Shown: piece by piece, positions 1-8,225 of the stretch
How the letters are laid out: each line of letters begins with the position of its first letter
How positions within the stretch are numbered: position 1 is the first letter of the stretch
Source: Streptomyces roseolilacinus
GTDB taxonomy: Bacteria > Actinomycetota > Actinomycetes > Streptomycetales > Streptomycetaceae
DNA length: 64,000 nt
Assembly: GCF_014649335.1 (NCBI RefSeq)
Contig: NZ_BMSV01000011.1
Location: 62,001-126,000, forward strand
Direction: 5' to 3'
The notes under the pieces: model-generated
What the model saw: only the letters and a program-made list of their open reading frames with translations
What the model was told of the DNA's origin: nothing
Database searches by the model: none
Position numbers and translations under genes: made by a program

Positions 1-1335
1 GCCATGGCCGACTACCAGGACCTCTACCGCGAGAAGCTGCGGCGCCGCGCCGACGGGACCCCGGAGGCGCTCGGGCCGGACGGCTGGCGGCCCGCCCGCG
101 CCCACACCGAGACCGTCGAGGTGAAGGGCGCCGAACCGGTCACCGTCGAGGTCGTCGAGACCGACCGCGGCCCGGTCGTCGTCCCGGACGACGGCGAGGG
201 CGGCGCGATCAGCCTGCGCCACCCGCCCCGCGTCACCGGCGAGCTGGGGTTCGCGGCGCTGCCCGCGCTGCTCGCCGCGCGGACGGCCGGCGACGTCGAC
301 CGGGCCTTCGACCGGTGGGTCGAGCCCGTGAACGTCGTGCAGGCCGCCGACACCGAGGGGGGCACGCTCCACCGGGTCGCCGGCCACGTCCCCCTGCGGC
401 CCCGGGCCAACATGCTGCGGGTCGTACCGGCGTGGGAACCGGCGCACGAGTGGCGCGGGCACCACGAACCGCTGCCCCGCGCCCCCGTCGACGGCATCGC
501 GGTCATGGCGAACGCGCGCGGGCTCGCGACGCCGCTGGGCGTCGAGTTCGCGCCGCCGCACCGGGCCGACCGCATCGCCCGCCTCCTGGAGGCGTCGAAG
601 GAGTGGACGGCGTCCGGCATGGCCGCCGTCCACACCGACACCCGGCTCGCCTCGGCGCGCCCGCTGCTGGCCCTCGCCTCCCGCCTGGACGGGATCTCCC
701 CGGCCGCGGCGGCGCTGCGCGACCGGCTGCTGTGCTGGAACCGGCGCATGGCCGCCGACAGCCTGGACGCCGCGCTGTACGCCGCCGTGCGCGGCGGTGT
801 CGTGCGCCGGATCGCGGCGCACCCGGTGTTCGCGCCGCTGGCCGACCTCCCCGCCTACCCGGAGCTGTTCCGGCCGTGGCTGGCGCTCGTGCCGCGCGTC
901 GCGTACGCGCTGGAGACGCTGCTGACCTCCGGACCCGTGCCCCCCGCCGACCGGGAGGCCGCCGTGCGGGACGCCCTGGAGGAGGTCGCCGCCGCGCCGC
1001 CGGACGAGCCGTGGGGCGCCACGCACCGGCTCGCGCCGTGGGCGGCGCTGCCGGACGGGGACGAGGCGCTGCGGCCGGCCCTGGACGGCGACCACGACTG
1101 CGTCCTGTCCACGTCGAGCGTGCCCGGCGTCACCGACCTCAGCGCGCGCGGCCCGGCCGCCCGCTACGTGTGGGACCTGGCCCGCCGCGAGGACAGCCGG
1201 TGGATCGTGCCGTTCGGCGCGTCGGGCGTGCCCGGCGACCCGCACGAGCGCGACCAGCTGCCGCTGTGGCTGCGCGGCGAGCTCGCCCCCGTGATCACCG
1301 ACTGGAACCGGCTCAGCAAGGAGCACCCCGCATGA
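1..1335 (+). CDS. Penicillin acylase family N-terminal nucleophile hydrolase, C-terminal part (5' end outside window)
   Basis: The reading frame is open from base 1, so the ATG at position 4 is probably internal. The 443 residues seen match the beta-chain of the penicillin amidase/cephalosporin acylase family: an early GAEPVTVEVVETDRGPVVV segment, then VVQAADTEGGTLHRVAGHVP, and a late LWLRGELAPVITDW end. Family members are about 700-800 residues and are cut autocatalytically to expose a catalytic Ser; that serine and the alpha-chain must lie upstream and cannot be checked. The stop overlaps the next start (ATGA) of a siderophore-type acyltransferase, so the pair is co-translated. In Pseudomonas the relative PvdQ removes an acyl tail during siderophore maturation; a similar role here is inference from the neighbour only. 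Confidence 0.75.
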   Translation, partial: AMADYQDLYREKLRRRADGTPEALGPDGWRPARAHTETVEVKGAEPVTVEVVETDRGPVVVPDDGEGGAISLRHPPRVTGELGFAALPALLAARTAGDVDRAFDRWVEPVNVVQAADTEGGTLHRVAGHVPLRPRANMLRVVPAWEPAHEWRGHHEPLPRAPVDGIAVMANARGLATPLGVEFAPPHRADRIARLLEASKEWTASGMAAVHTDTRLASARPLLALASRLDGISPAAAALRDRLLCWNRRMAADSLDAALYAAVRGGVVRRIAAHPVFAPLADLPAYPELFRPWLALVPRVAYALETLLTSGPVPPADREAAVRDALEEVAAAPPDEPWGATHRLAPWAALPDGDEALRPALDGDHDCVLSTSSVPGVTDLSARGPAARYVWDLARREDSRWIVPFGASGVPGDPHERDQLPLWLRGELAPVITDWNRLSKEHPA

Positions 1336-1910
1336 CCACCAGCACCGACCCGCGCCCCGCCGTGTACGAGCACGTCGTCGAGGGCTTCGGCACGGTCCGC
1401 CTCGTCCCCGTCGACCCCGACCGGGACGCCCCGCTGCTGCACTCCTGGGTGAGCGAGGACCGCGCCCGGTTCTGGGGCATGCGGGACGCGGGCCCCGAGG
1501 AGGTGCGGGGGATCTACGCGCACCTGGACTCCCTCACCACCCACCACGCGTACCTGGCGTACCGCGACGGCGTGCCGGTCGCGCTGTTCCAGACGTACGA
1601 CCCGGCGGCCGACCGCGTCTCCGAGTGTTACGAGGTGCGGCCCGGCGACATCGGCGTCCACCTGCTGCTCGCGCCCGCCGCCGCGCCCGAGCGCGGCTTC
1701 TCCGCGCACCTGCTGGAGGCGCTCGTCGCGTACTGCCTGAGCACCCACGAGCGGATCGTGGCGGAGCCGGACGCGGCGAACGGGAAGGCCGTGGCGCTGC
1801 TGGAGCGCAGCGGCTTCGAGCTCGGCCCCGAGGTGGTCCTCCCGGAGGTCGTGCTCCCGGAGGTCCACCTCGTGGAGAAGCGGGCGCGGCTGGCGTTCCT
1901 CGGCCGCTGA
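1332..1910 (+). CDS. GNAT acyltransferase, siderophore-biosynthesis (IucB/AlcB/DesC-like) type
   Basis: 192 residues, starting at the ATG that overlaps the stop of the acylase gene. The sequence has the look of the Acetyltransf_8 family (substrates N-hydroxylysine, N-hydroxyornithine and similar): VRLVPVDPDRDAPLLHSWVS at the start, FWGMRDAGPEEV, a YEVRPGDIGVHLLLAP core strand, and a final NGKAVALLERSGFELG segment typical of GNAT folds. Such enzymes acylate hydroxylated amines in hydroxamate siderophore pathways. No hydroxylase or NIS synthetase is visible, but upstream DNA is outside the window. A general resistance or tailoring acetyltransferase remains possible. Near the C-terminus the pentapeptide LPEVV/LPEVH is duplicated. 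Confidence 0.75.
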   Translation: MTTSTDPRPAVYEHVVEGFGTVRLVPVDPDRDAPLLHSWVSEDRARFWGMRDAGPEEVRGIYAHLDSLTTHHAYLAYRDGVPVALFQTYDPAADRVSECYEVRPGDIGVHLLLAPAAAPERGFSAHLLEALVAYCLSTHERIVAEPDAANGKAVALLERSGFELGPEVVLPEVVLPEVHLVEKRARLAFLGR

Positions 1911-1916
1911 GCCGCC

Positions 1917-1946
1917 GCGGGCCCCCGCCGGGCGCGGCGGGCCCGC
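1917..1946. terminator. GC hairpin between convergent genes
   Basis: Arms GCGGGCCC (1917-1924) and GGGCCCGC (1939-1946) fold into a stem in the 42-bp gap between the convergent acyltransferase and amidohydrolase genes. There is no U-tract, as is usual in Streptomyces. It would serve both strands. Confidence 0.5.
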
Positions 1947-1952
1947 CGGGCC

Positions 1953-3053
1953 TCAGAGGACGACGCGGCCGTCGAGGACCACCCGCCGGGGCGCCGCCAG
2001 GACGCGGACGTCGGCGCGGGGGTCCTCGTCGTAGACGACCAGGTCCGCCGGGGCGCCCTCCTCCAGGGCGGGGCGCCCCAGCCAGGCACGGGCGCCCCAG
2101 GTCGTCGCGGACAGCGCGTCCCGTGCGGGGATGCCGGCCTTGACCAGCTCGGCCACCTCGGACGCCACCAGGCCGTGCGCGAGGGAGCCGCCCGCGTCGG
2201 TGCCGACGAAGACCGGGACGCCGGCGTCGTAGGCCGCGCGGACCGTGTCGTAGCGGCGCTCGTGCAGCCGGCGCATGTGGTCCGCCCAGCGCGGGAACTT
2301 CGCCTCCCCGCCGGCGGCGAGGTGCGGGAAGGTGGCGATGTTGACCAGCGTCGGCACGATCGCCACCCCGCGCTCCGCGAACAGCGGGATCGTGTCCTCG
2401 GTGAGGCCGGTGGCGTGCTCCACGCAGTCGATGCCCGCCTCGACCAGGTCGCGCAGGGAGTCCTCGGCGAAGCAGTGGGCGGTGACGCGGGCGCCGAGCC
2501 GATGGGCCTCCGCGATGGCCGCCTCCACCTCGGCGCGCGGCCAGCAGGCGGTGAGGTCGCCCGCGTCGCGGTCGATCCAGTCGCCGACGAGCTTCACCCA
2601 GCCGTCGCCGCGCCGGGCCTCGCGCGCCACGTACGCGACCAGGTCGGCGGGTTCGATCTCGTGGGCGTAGTTGCGGATGTAGCGGCGGGTGCGGGCGATG
2701 TGCCGGCCCGCACGGATGATCTTCGGCAGGTCCTCGCGGTCGTCGATCCACCGGGTGTCGGCGGCGGACCCGGCGTCGCGCAGCAGGAGCGCGCCCGCGT
2801 CCCGGTCGGTCAGGGCCTGCTTCTCGCTGGTCGCGGCGTCCACGGCGCCGTGCGCGTCGAGGCCGACGTGGCAGTGCGCGTCGACCAGGCCGGGCAGGGC
2901 CCAGCCGCTCACCGTGCGGACGTCGGCCGCGAGGGGTCCGGTGGGCCGGGTGTAGGTGACCCGGCCGCCCACCACCCACAGGTCGTCGCGCACGTCCTCC
3001 GGGCCGACGAGCACCCGCCCCTTCACATGCAGCACCACCGTGCGATCGCTCAT
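1953..3053 (-). CDS. Amidohydrolase family metal-dependent hydrolase
   Basis: 366 residues from ATG at 3053. It has the amidohydrolase TIM-barrel signature: PGLVDAHCHVG gives the first metal pair (His60, His62), GDGWVKLVGDW carries the lysine expected to be carbamylated, ARVTAHCF and CVEHATGL give two more His ligands, and VFVGTDAGGS supplies the Asp. The end returns to the small beta-sandwich (EGAPADLVVYDEDPR). Relatives include imidazolonepropionase, prolidase-like and aryldialkylphosphatase-type enzymes; the substrate cannot be named from sequence. No signal peptide, so cytoplasmic. It is divergent from the class V aminotransferase-like gene with about 95 bp between starts. Confidence 0.85.
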   Translation of the reverse strand: MSDRTVVLHVKGRVLVGPEDVRDDLWVVGGRVTYTRPTGPLAADVRTVSGWALPGLVDAHCHVGLDAHGAVDAATSEKQALTDRDAGALLLRDAGSAADTRWIDDREDLPKIIRAGRHIARTRRYIRNYAHEIEPADLVAYVAREARRGDGWVKLVGDWIDRDAGDLTACWPRAEVEAAIAEAHRLGARVTAHCFAEDSLRDLVEAGIDCVEHATGLTEDTIPLFAERGVAIVPTLVNIATFPHLAAGGEAKFPRWADHMRRLHERRYDTVRAAYDAGVPVFVGTDAGGSLAHGLVASEVAELVKAGIPARDALSATTWGARAWLGRPALEEGAPADLVVYDEDPRADVRVLAAPRRVVLDGRVVL

Positions 3054-3149
3054 GTCCCGCACTGTACGAGGGGCTGGGTACGCTCGACAGGGCGCCCCGC
3101 ACCCCGGACCGAACAGACGGGCGCACGAGACGTGAAGAGAGCAGCCGAC

Positions 3150-4259
3150 GTGACCCACTCCCATCCCTTCCTGGACCTGCCCCCGCTGACCGCGGACCGC
3201 TTCGCCGCCGTCGAGCGGCGCGTGGCCGCCCTCCTCGCCACCGAGCAGGACGTGGTGATCACCCAGGGCGAGGCGCTGCTGCCGCTGGAGGGGTGCGTCC
3301 GCAGCGGCGCGCGGCCCGGCTCCACCGCCCTGAACATCGTGACCGGCCCGTACGGGCAGACGTTCGGCGGCTGGCTGCGCGACTGCGGGGCGACGGTGGT
3401 CGACCTGGAGGTTCCGTTCCACACGGCGGTGACGGCCGAGGACGTGGAGCGGGCGCTGGCCGCCCACCCGGAGACCGACTTCGTGTCGCTGGTGCACGCG
3501 GAGGCCGCGACCGGCAACACCAACCCGGTCGCGGAGATCGGCGAGGTCGTCCGGGCGCACGGCGCGCTGTTCATGCTGGACGCGGTGGCGTCGGTGGGCG
3601 CGGAACCGCTGCTGCCCGACGCGTGGGGCGTGGACCTGTGCGTGATCGGCGCGCAGAAGGCGCTGGGCGGCCCGGCGGGCGTCTCGGCGGTGTCGGTGAG
3701 CGGCCGGGCGTGGGAGCGGTTCGCCGCCAACCCGCGGGCGCCGCGCCGCTCGTACCTGTCGCTCCTGGACTGGAAGGAGCGCTGGATCGACGGCGGGCGG
3801 CGGACGCTGCTGCACGCCCCGGCGCAGCTGGAGATGCTGGCGCTGGAGGCGTGCCTGGAGCGGGTCGACGCCCAGGGCGGCCTGCCGGTGCTGACGGCCC
3901 GCCACGCGGCGGCCGCGGCGGCGACCCGGGCCGGGGCGGTGGCGCTGGGCGGGGGCCTGGAGCCGTACGTGCACGAGGCGGCCCAGGCCGCGCCGGTGGC
4001 GACGACGCTGCGCGCCCCGGCCGGGGTGAACGCCACCGAGCTGGTGGCGAAGGCGCTGGCCGCGGACCCGTCGGCGCCGCTGGCGGCGGGCGGCGGGGCG
4101 CTGGCGGCCGAGATGGTCCGCGTGAACCACTACGGCCCCGCCGCCACCCCGGAGGCGGTACGGGCGTGCCTGACCGCCCTGGGCGCCGCCCTGGCCGACC
4201 TGGGCCGCCCGGCGGACCCGGAGGCCGCGCGGGCGGCCGTCGCGGCCTCCTGGCGCTAG
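3150..4259 (+). CDS. Class V aminotransferase-like PLP-dependent enzyme
   Basis: 369 residues. I chose the GTG at 3150 because an AGAGA stretch lies nine bases before it; a GTG at 3132 is in frame. The fold-type I features are visible: LNIVTGPYGQTFGGWL in the cofactor phosphate region, SLVHAEAATGNTNPVAEIGEVV, FMLDAVASVGAEPL with the Asp that pairs with the pyridine nitrogen, and CVIGAQKALGGPAGVSAV where the Lys should form the Schiff base. It resembles alanine-glyoxylate/serine-pyruvate aminotransferases. Substrate unknown. It lies between the amidohydrolase and a LysR gene; an amino acid or ureide salvage role is only a guess. Confidence 0.82.
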   Translation: MTHSHPFLDLPPLTADRFAAVERRVAALLATEQDVVITQGEALLPLEGCVRSGARPGSTALNIVTGPYGQTFGGWLRDCGATVVDLEVPFHTAVTAEDVERALAAHPETDFVSLVHAEAATGNTNPVAEIGEVVRAHGALFMLDAVASVGAEPLLPDAWGVDLCVIGAQKALGGPAGVSAVSVSGRAWERFAANPRAPRRSYLSLLDWKERWIDGGRRTLLHAPAQLEMLALEACLERVDAQGGLPVLTARHAAAAAATRAGAVALGGGLEPYVHEAAQAAPVATTLRAPAGVNATELVAKALAADPSAPLAAGGGALAAEMVRVNHYGPAATPEAVRACLTALGAALADLGRPADPEAARAAVAASWR

Positions 4260-4269
4260 ACGGGCGGCG

Positions 4270-4295
4270 GCCGGGGCCCGCACGCGGGCCCCGGC
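4270..4295. terminator. Convergent terminator hairpin
   Basis: Twelve-base perfect arms, GCCGGGGCCCGC (4270-4281) and its complement (4284-4295), sit between the aminotransferase stop and the LysR stop. The second arm just touches the LysR stop codon. Likely bidirectional. Confidence 0.6.
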
Positions 4296-5245
4296 TACCC
4301 GGAGGCGGCCCCCGCCGTGCGCGGGGCGGGCACGGGCGGCACGGCCCCGGGGTGCCCCGCCGGGCCGCGCGGGGGCTCGGCGGTGGCGGTGAGCGCCTCC
4401 AGCAGGGCCCGGACGGCCGGGGTGAGGCGGTCCGGGCGGACCGCCAGGGAGACGGGGACGCGGGGCGCCTTGAGCGGGCGCACGACCAGGCGGCGGTCGC
4501 GCGGGAGGGCGCCCGCCGGGTGGAACACCGTCCAGGACGGCTCGGCGGCCGCGGCCAGGGCGTCGAGGGTGGCTTGGAGGGTGGTGAAGGGCGGGCCGGG
4601 CGTCCAGTCGGGGACGGCGGACGTGACCAGGTCGTGGAGCGCCGGGTTCGTCTCGCGCGGGGCCAGCCGCAGCGGCAGCCGCGCCAGTTGGGCCGGGTGC
4701 GGCTCGTCCAGCGCGGCGAGCGGGTGCCCGGCCGGCAGGGCGGCCAGCAGCGGCTCGGTCCACACCGGGTACAGGGCGACGCCCTCGGCGCGGCACACCG
4801 TCCGGACGAGCGCCGCGTCGAACGTGCCGGAGCGGACGGCGGCGAGCCGCCCCTCCTGGGGGGCGCGCTCCAGCCGCACCCGCAGCCGGGGCCGCCGCTC
4901 GGCGAGGGCGCCCAGCGCGCGGTACACGCGGTCGGCGAAGGCCCGGCTGGTGCCGAGGCGGACCAGTCCCTCGGTGCCGCCGACGATGCCCGCGGCGGTC
5001 TCCCGCACCCGCTCGGCGGCGGCGAGCGCGGCCCGCGCCTCGGGCAGCAGGCGCTCGCCGGCGGCGGTGAGCCGTACGTGCCGGGGCGGCTTCCCCCGGT
5101 CGAACAGCCTCAGGCCCAACTCCCCCTCCAGGCGGTCGATCTGGCGGCCGACCGCCTCCTCGGCGGTCTCCAGCCGCTCGGCGGCCCGCCGGAGGCCGAG
5201 CTCCTCGGCCACGGCGACGAAGTACTCCAGCTGACGCAGTTCCAC
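4295..5245 (-). CDS. LysR family transcriptional regulator
   Basis: 316 residues from the GTG at 5245; the open frame continues upstream but the protein begins with the standard LysR opening VELRQLEYFVAVAEE. Residues 1-60 form the winged helix-turn-helix (LRRAAERLETAEEAVGRQIDRLEGELGLRLFDR), followed by the linker helix and a periplasmic-binding-like effector domain (residues about 90-295). The tail after residue 295 is Pro/Ala rich. It is divergent from ectA across 561 bp. LysR proteins often control divergent genes, and two inverted repeats at 5491-5523 are candidate sites, but control of ectABCD by this protein is unproven. Confidence 0.88.
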   Translation of the reverse strand: MELRQLEYFVAVAEELGLRRAAERLETAEEAVGRQIDRLEGELGLRLFDRGKPPRHVRLTAAGERLLPEARAALAAAERVRETAAGIVGGTEGLVRLGTSRAFADRVYRALGALAERRPRLRVRLERAPQEGRLAAVRSGTFDAALVRTVCRAEGVALYPVWTEPLLAALPAGHPLAALDEPHPAQLARLPLRLAPRETNPALHDLVTSAVPDWTPGPPFTTLQATLDALAAAAEPSWTVFHPAGALPRDRRLVVRPLKAPRVPVSLAVRPDRLTPAVRALLEALTATAEPPRGPAGHPGAVPPVPAPRTAGAASG

Positions 5246-5490
5246 AGCCGCGCCCACCCGCCCCTCACTGTCCGCTGCCGACCCGTCCGATCCGGACAAC
5301 GACCGGCCGGGTGCGGCTCTTCCCCAGGTGTACGGGCGATCCGCGGCGAAACGCGGGCACGACGCGCGCCGGAGGCGGGGAAACGGCCGCGCGGGTGAGC
5401 CCGCGAGGGCGTCCCCGTACGGCCGGCGGGCCGGCCGCCGAAACCGGCGGACCGCACCCCACACGAGGGCGGGACATGCTTTCCGGCACG

Positions 5491-5504
5491 AATACGAGGG
5501 TATT
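5491..5504. promoter_or_regulatory. Candidate LysR-type box AATAC-N4-GTATT
   Basis: Perfect five-base arms, AATAC and GTATT, spaced by GAGG. ATAC-Nx-GTAT fits the general LysR-family half-site pattern. It lies 246 bp upstream of the LysR start and about 300 bp upstream of ectA. Confidence 0.4.
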
Positions 5505-5505
5505 T

Positions 5506-5523
5506 CACGGGCGAATTCCCGTG
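5506..5523. promoter_or_regulatory. Inverted repeat CACGGG-CGAATT-CCCGTG
   Basis: Perfect six-base arms with a six-base spacer, starting one base after the preceding repeat. The tandem of two palindromes suggests cooperative protein binding. Confidence 0.4.
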
Positions 5524-5632
5524 CATTCGCGGAGCAGCTTCCCGGCTTCTCCTGCCCGGTTCCACGGATGCTAAACGCACGGATCCGAGAACGATTCCGC
5601 AACCGATCCGACACCGCGTCAAGCGGGTTGCG

Positions 5633-5656
5633 GTGATGTGACGCACTCAACATCAC
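5633..5656. promoter_or_regulatory. Inverted repeat GTGATGT-N10-ACATCAC upstream of ectA
   Basis: Seven-base perfect arms (5633-5639 and 5650-5656) with a 10-bp spacer, placing arm centres 17 bp apart, about 150 bp before ectA. Geometry suits a dimeric repressor or activator. A MarR- or GntR-type ectoine regulator is possible but none is encoded next to it. Confidence 0.45.
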
Positions 5657-5806
5657 GCCCATTTTGACCGGATATGCCGAGCCAAAACGGCCGGAAACAC
5701 GTCCCCTTCGTCCGCGTCCCGCGCACGCGTGATAACACACCGGCGCTTTGCCCCCAAGAGATCACCCCGATGAAATCCAGGAAATTGCTGGGTAAGTTCC
5801 CTTCGC

Positions 5807-6343
5807 ATGACCGCCGCACAAGCAGACCTTGCACGTGCCCGATACGAATTCATCGAAAGCCCGCGGGTGGAGGACGGAGCCGCGATCTGGCGGATAGCCC
5901 GCGACTCCGAGGTGCTCGACCTGAACTCCTCCTACAGCTACCTCCTGTGGTGCCGCGACTTCGCCGCCACGTCCCTCGTCGCGCGCGGCGAGGACGGCGG
6001 GCCGGTCGCGTTCGTCACCGGCTACCTGCGCCCCGACCGCCCCGGGACCCTGGTCGTCTGGCAGGTCGCCGTCGACCGGGAGCACCGCGGCCGGGGCCTG
6101 GCCGCCACCCTGCTGGACGCGCTCACCGCGCGGCTCGCGGACCGCGGCGTCCACACGGTGGAGACGACCGTCACCCCGGACAACACCGCCTCCGACCGGC
6201 TGTTCACCTCGTTCGCCCGGCGCCGGGGCGCCTCCCTGGAGCGCGAGGTCCTCTTCGACGGCCGGCTGTTCCCCGAGGGCACCCACGAGCCCGAGATGCT
6301 GTACCGCATCCGGCCCGTCACCGGCGCCGGCCTGCCGGACTGA
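5807..6343 (+). CDS. ectA: Diaminobutyrate acetyltransferase
   Basis: 178 residues. Converts L-2,4-diaminobutyrate and acetyl-CoA to N-gamma-acetyl-diaminobutyrate, the second step of ectoine synthesis. The segment EVLDLNSSYSYLLWCRDF (about 36-52) is diagnostic for EctA, and REHRGRGLAATLLDAL (91-106) is the GNAT acetyl-CoA loop. The start MTAAQADL agrees with Streptomyces EctA proteins as I recall them; the ribosome site is weak (GGTAAG ten bases before ATG). First gene of ectABCD, 68 bp ahead of ectB. Cytoplasmic. Expression is expected under salt or heat stress from the AT-rich upstream region. Confidence 0.96.
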   Translation: MTAAQADLARARYEFIESPRVEDGAAIWRIARDSEVLDLNSSYSYLLWCRDFAATSLVARGEDGGPVAFVTGYLRPDRPGTLVVWQVAVDREHRGRGLAATLLDALTARLADRGVHTVETTVTPDNTASDRLFTSFARRRGASLEREVLFDGRLFPEGTHEPEMLYRIRPVTGAGLPD

Positions 6344-6411
6344 CCCCGGCGCGGCCCGTGCCGCCCGCCCGCCGTCCCCCCTTCCCCCCCCCACCGCAGG
6401 AGCGATCAGCT

Positions 6412-7752
6412 GTGACCATCACCCCGCCCGCCGGGCCCTCCGCCTCCCCCACCTCCGCCGGCCCCGGTCGCGGCAGGAGCCGCGGCGGTGCCTCCGCCCT
6501 GAGCGTCTTCGAGGCCCTGGAATCGGAGGTGCGCAGCTACTGCCGCGGCTGGCCCACCGTGTTCGACCGCGCGCAGGGCGCCCGCCTCACCGACGAGGAC
6601 GGCCGCACGTACCTGGACTTCTTCGCCGGCGCCGGCTCCCTCAACTACGGCCACAACAACCCCGTGCTGAAACGCGCCCTGCTCGACTACCTGGAGCGCG
6701 ACGGCATCACCCACGGCCTCGACATGGCGACGACGGCCAAGCGCACCTTCCTGGAGGTGTTCCACGACCTCGTGCTGCGGCCGCGGGAGCTGCCGTACAA
6801 GGTGATGTTCCCGGGCCCGACCGGCACCAACGCCGTGGAGGCGGCGCTGAAGCTGGCCCGGAAGGTGAAGGGGCGCGAGTCGATCGTGTCGTTCACCAAC
6901 GCCTTCCACGGCATGTCGCTGGGCTCCCTCGCCGTCACCGGCAACGCCTTCAAGCGGGCCGGCGCCGGGATCCCGCTGGTGCACGGCACGCCGATGCCGT
7001 TCGACAACTACCTCGACGGGCAGGTGCCGGACTTCCTGTGGTTCGAGCGGCTCCTGGAGGACAGCGGCTCCGGGCTCAACCAGCCGGCCGCCGTCATCGT
7101 CGAGACGGTGCAGGGCGAGGGCGGCGTCAACGTGGCCCGCCCCGAGTGGCTGCGGGCGCTCGCGGACCTGTGCCGCCGCCGCGACATGCTGCTGATCGTC
7201 GACGACATCCAGATGGGCTGCGGCCGCACCGGCGCCTTCTTCTCCTTCGAGGAGGCCGGCATCGTGCCGGACATCGTCACGGTCTCCAAGTCGATCAGCG
7301 GCTACGGGCTGCCGATGTCGCTGTGCCTGTTCAAGCCGGAGCTGGACGCGTGGGGGCCGGGCGAGCACAACGGCACGTTCCGCGGCAACAACCCGGCGTT
7401 CGTCACCGCGACGGCCGCCCTCGGCGCGTACTGGGCGGACAGCGCCCTGGAACGGCACACCCTCGCGCGGGGCGAGCAGGTCGAGCAGGCGCTGCTGACG
7501 ATCTGCGACGAGAACTCCGCGGACGGCGCCCACTACCGCGGCCGGGGCCTGGTGTGGGGGCTGGAGTTCGCCGAGAAGGAGCGGGCCGCGCGGATCTGCC
7601 GGCGGGCGTTCGAGCTGGGGCTGCTGCTGGAGACGTCCGGCCCGCAGAGCGAGGTCGTGAAGCTCCTGCCGCCGCTGACCGTCACGTCCGGGGAGCTGGA
7701 CGAGGGGCTGCGCACGCTGGCCCGCGCGGTCCGCGAGACCGCCACCGCCTGA
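6412..7752 (+). CDS. ectB: Diaminobutyrate--2-oxoglutarate aminotransferase
   Basis: 446 residues from GTG with GCAGGAG nine bases upstream. Makes L-2,4-diaminobutyrate from aspartate semialdehyde and glutamate, the entry step to ectoine. Class III aminotransferase features: DFFAGAGSLNYGHNNP (about 69-84), MFPGPTGTNAVEAALKLAR, FHGMSLGSLAVTGN, LIVDDIQMGCGRTG and the PLP lysine in VTVSKSISGYGLP (Lys293). It is about 20 residues longer than usual because of a Pro/Gly/Ser-rich N-terminal stretch before ALSVFEALESEV; the family body begins near residue 29. Confidence 0.96.
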   Translation: MTITPPAGPSASPTSAGPGRGRSRGGASALSVFEALESEVRSYCRGWPTVFDRAQGARLTDEDGRTYLDFFAGAGSLNYGHNNPVLKRALLDYLERDGITHGLDMATTAKRTFLEVFHDLVLRPRELPYKVMFPGPTGTNAVEAALKLARKVKGRESIVSFTNAFHGMSLGSLAVTGNAFKRAGAGIPLVHGTPMPFDNYLDGQVPDFLWFERLLEDSGSGLNQPAAVIVETVQGEGGVNVARPEWLRALADLCRRRDMLLIVDDIQMGCGRTGAFFSFEEAGIVPDIVTVSKSISGYGLPMSLCLFKPELDAWGPGEHNGTFRGNNPAFVTATAALGAYWADSALERHTLARGEQVEQALLTICDENSADGAHYRGRGLVWGLEFAEKERAARICRRAFELGLLLETSGPQSEVVKLLPPLTVTSGELDEGLRTLARAVRETATA

Positions 7753-7823
7753 GCGCCGGGACGGCGCCCGTACGCGCGGGGGCCCGAAGTCGCCGAAGTC
7801 ATGAAACGAAAGGTGCAGTTGCC

Positions 7824-8222
7824 GTGATCGTCCGATCGTTGCAGGAGATCGAGAACACCGAGCGTCATGTGAGGTCCGCGTCCGGGACGTGGGAGAGCAA
7901 GCGGATCGTGCTCGCCCGCGAGAAGGTCGGCTTCTCGCTGCACGAGACGGTGCTGTACGCGGGCACGGAGACGTCCATGTGGTACGCGAACCACATCGAG
8001 GCCGTGCTGTGCGTCGAGGGCGAGGCGGAGCTGACCGACCACGAGACGGGCGAGGTGCACTGGATCCGGCCCGGCACCATGTACCTCCTCGACGGGCACG
8101 AGCGCCACACCCTGCGCCCCAAGACCGACTTCCGCTGCCTGTGCGTCTTCAACCCGCCCGTGACGGGCCGGGAGGACCACGACGAGAACGGTGTCTACCC
8201 GCTGCTGACGGAGGAGGGCTGA
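7824..8222 (+). CDS. ectC: L-ectoine synthase
   Basis: 132 residues from GTG with GAAAGG about ten bases upstream. A cupin-fold hydro-lyase that closes N-gamma-acetyl-diaminobutyrate to ectoine by removing water. Starts with the typical MIVRSLQEIENTERHV; the cupin strands TSMWYANHIEAVLCVEGEAEL and MYLLDGHERHTLRP carry the conserved Tyr, Glu and His residues near the iron site. Length and sequence are complete. Third gene of the operon, three bases before ectD. Confidence 0.97.
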   Translation: MIVRSLQEIENTERHVRSASGTWESKRIVLAREKVGFSLHETVLYAGTETSMWYANHIEAVLCVEGEAELTDHETGEVHWIRPGTMYLLDGHERHTLRPKTDFRCLCVFNPPVTGREDHDENGVYPLLTEEG

Positions 8223-8225
8223 CCG

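Larger units (their letters stand above)
5246..5806. other. Divergent intergenic region LysR / ectA, unusually AT-rich for this genome
   Basis: 561 bp without a convincing gene. From about 5490 to 5800 the base composition drops well below that of the flanking genes, as expected for a regulated promoter region. It holds three perfect inverted repeats listed separately. An ATG at 5770 opens a frame in phase with ectB that runs across ectA, but it has no coding character and is not called. Confidence 0.6.

Noticed and set aside
1953..4796. A 947-codon minus-strand frame
   Set aside because: Only 1953-3053 encodes the amidohydrolase. The rest is the reverse of the aminotransferase and LysR genes, with shadow composition.
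5674..7752. A 692-codon plus-strand frame covering ectA and ectB
   Set aside because: Only the part from 6412 encodes EctB. The upstream part is Arg/Pro-rich shadow sequence opposite in phase to the clear EctA frame, and GTG 6412 has its own ribosome site.
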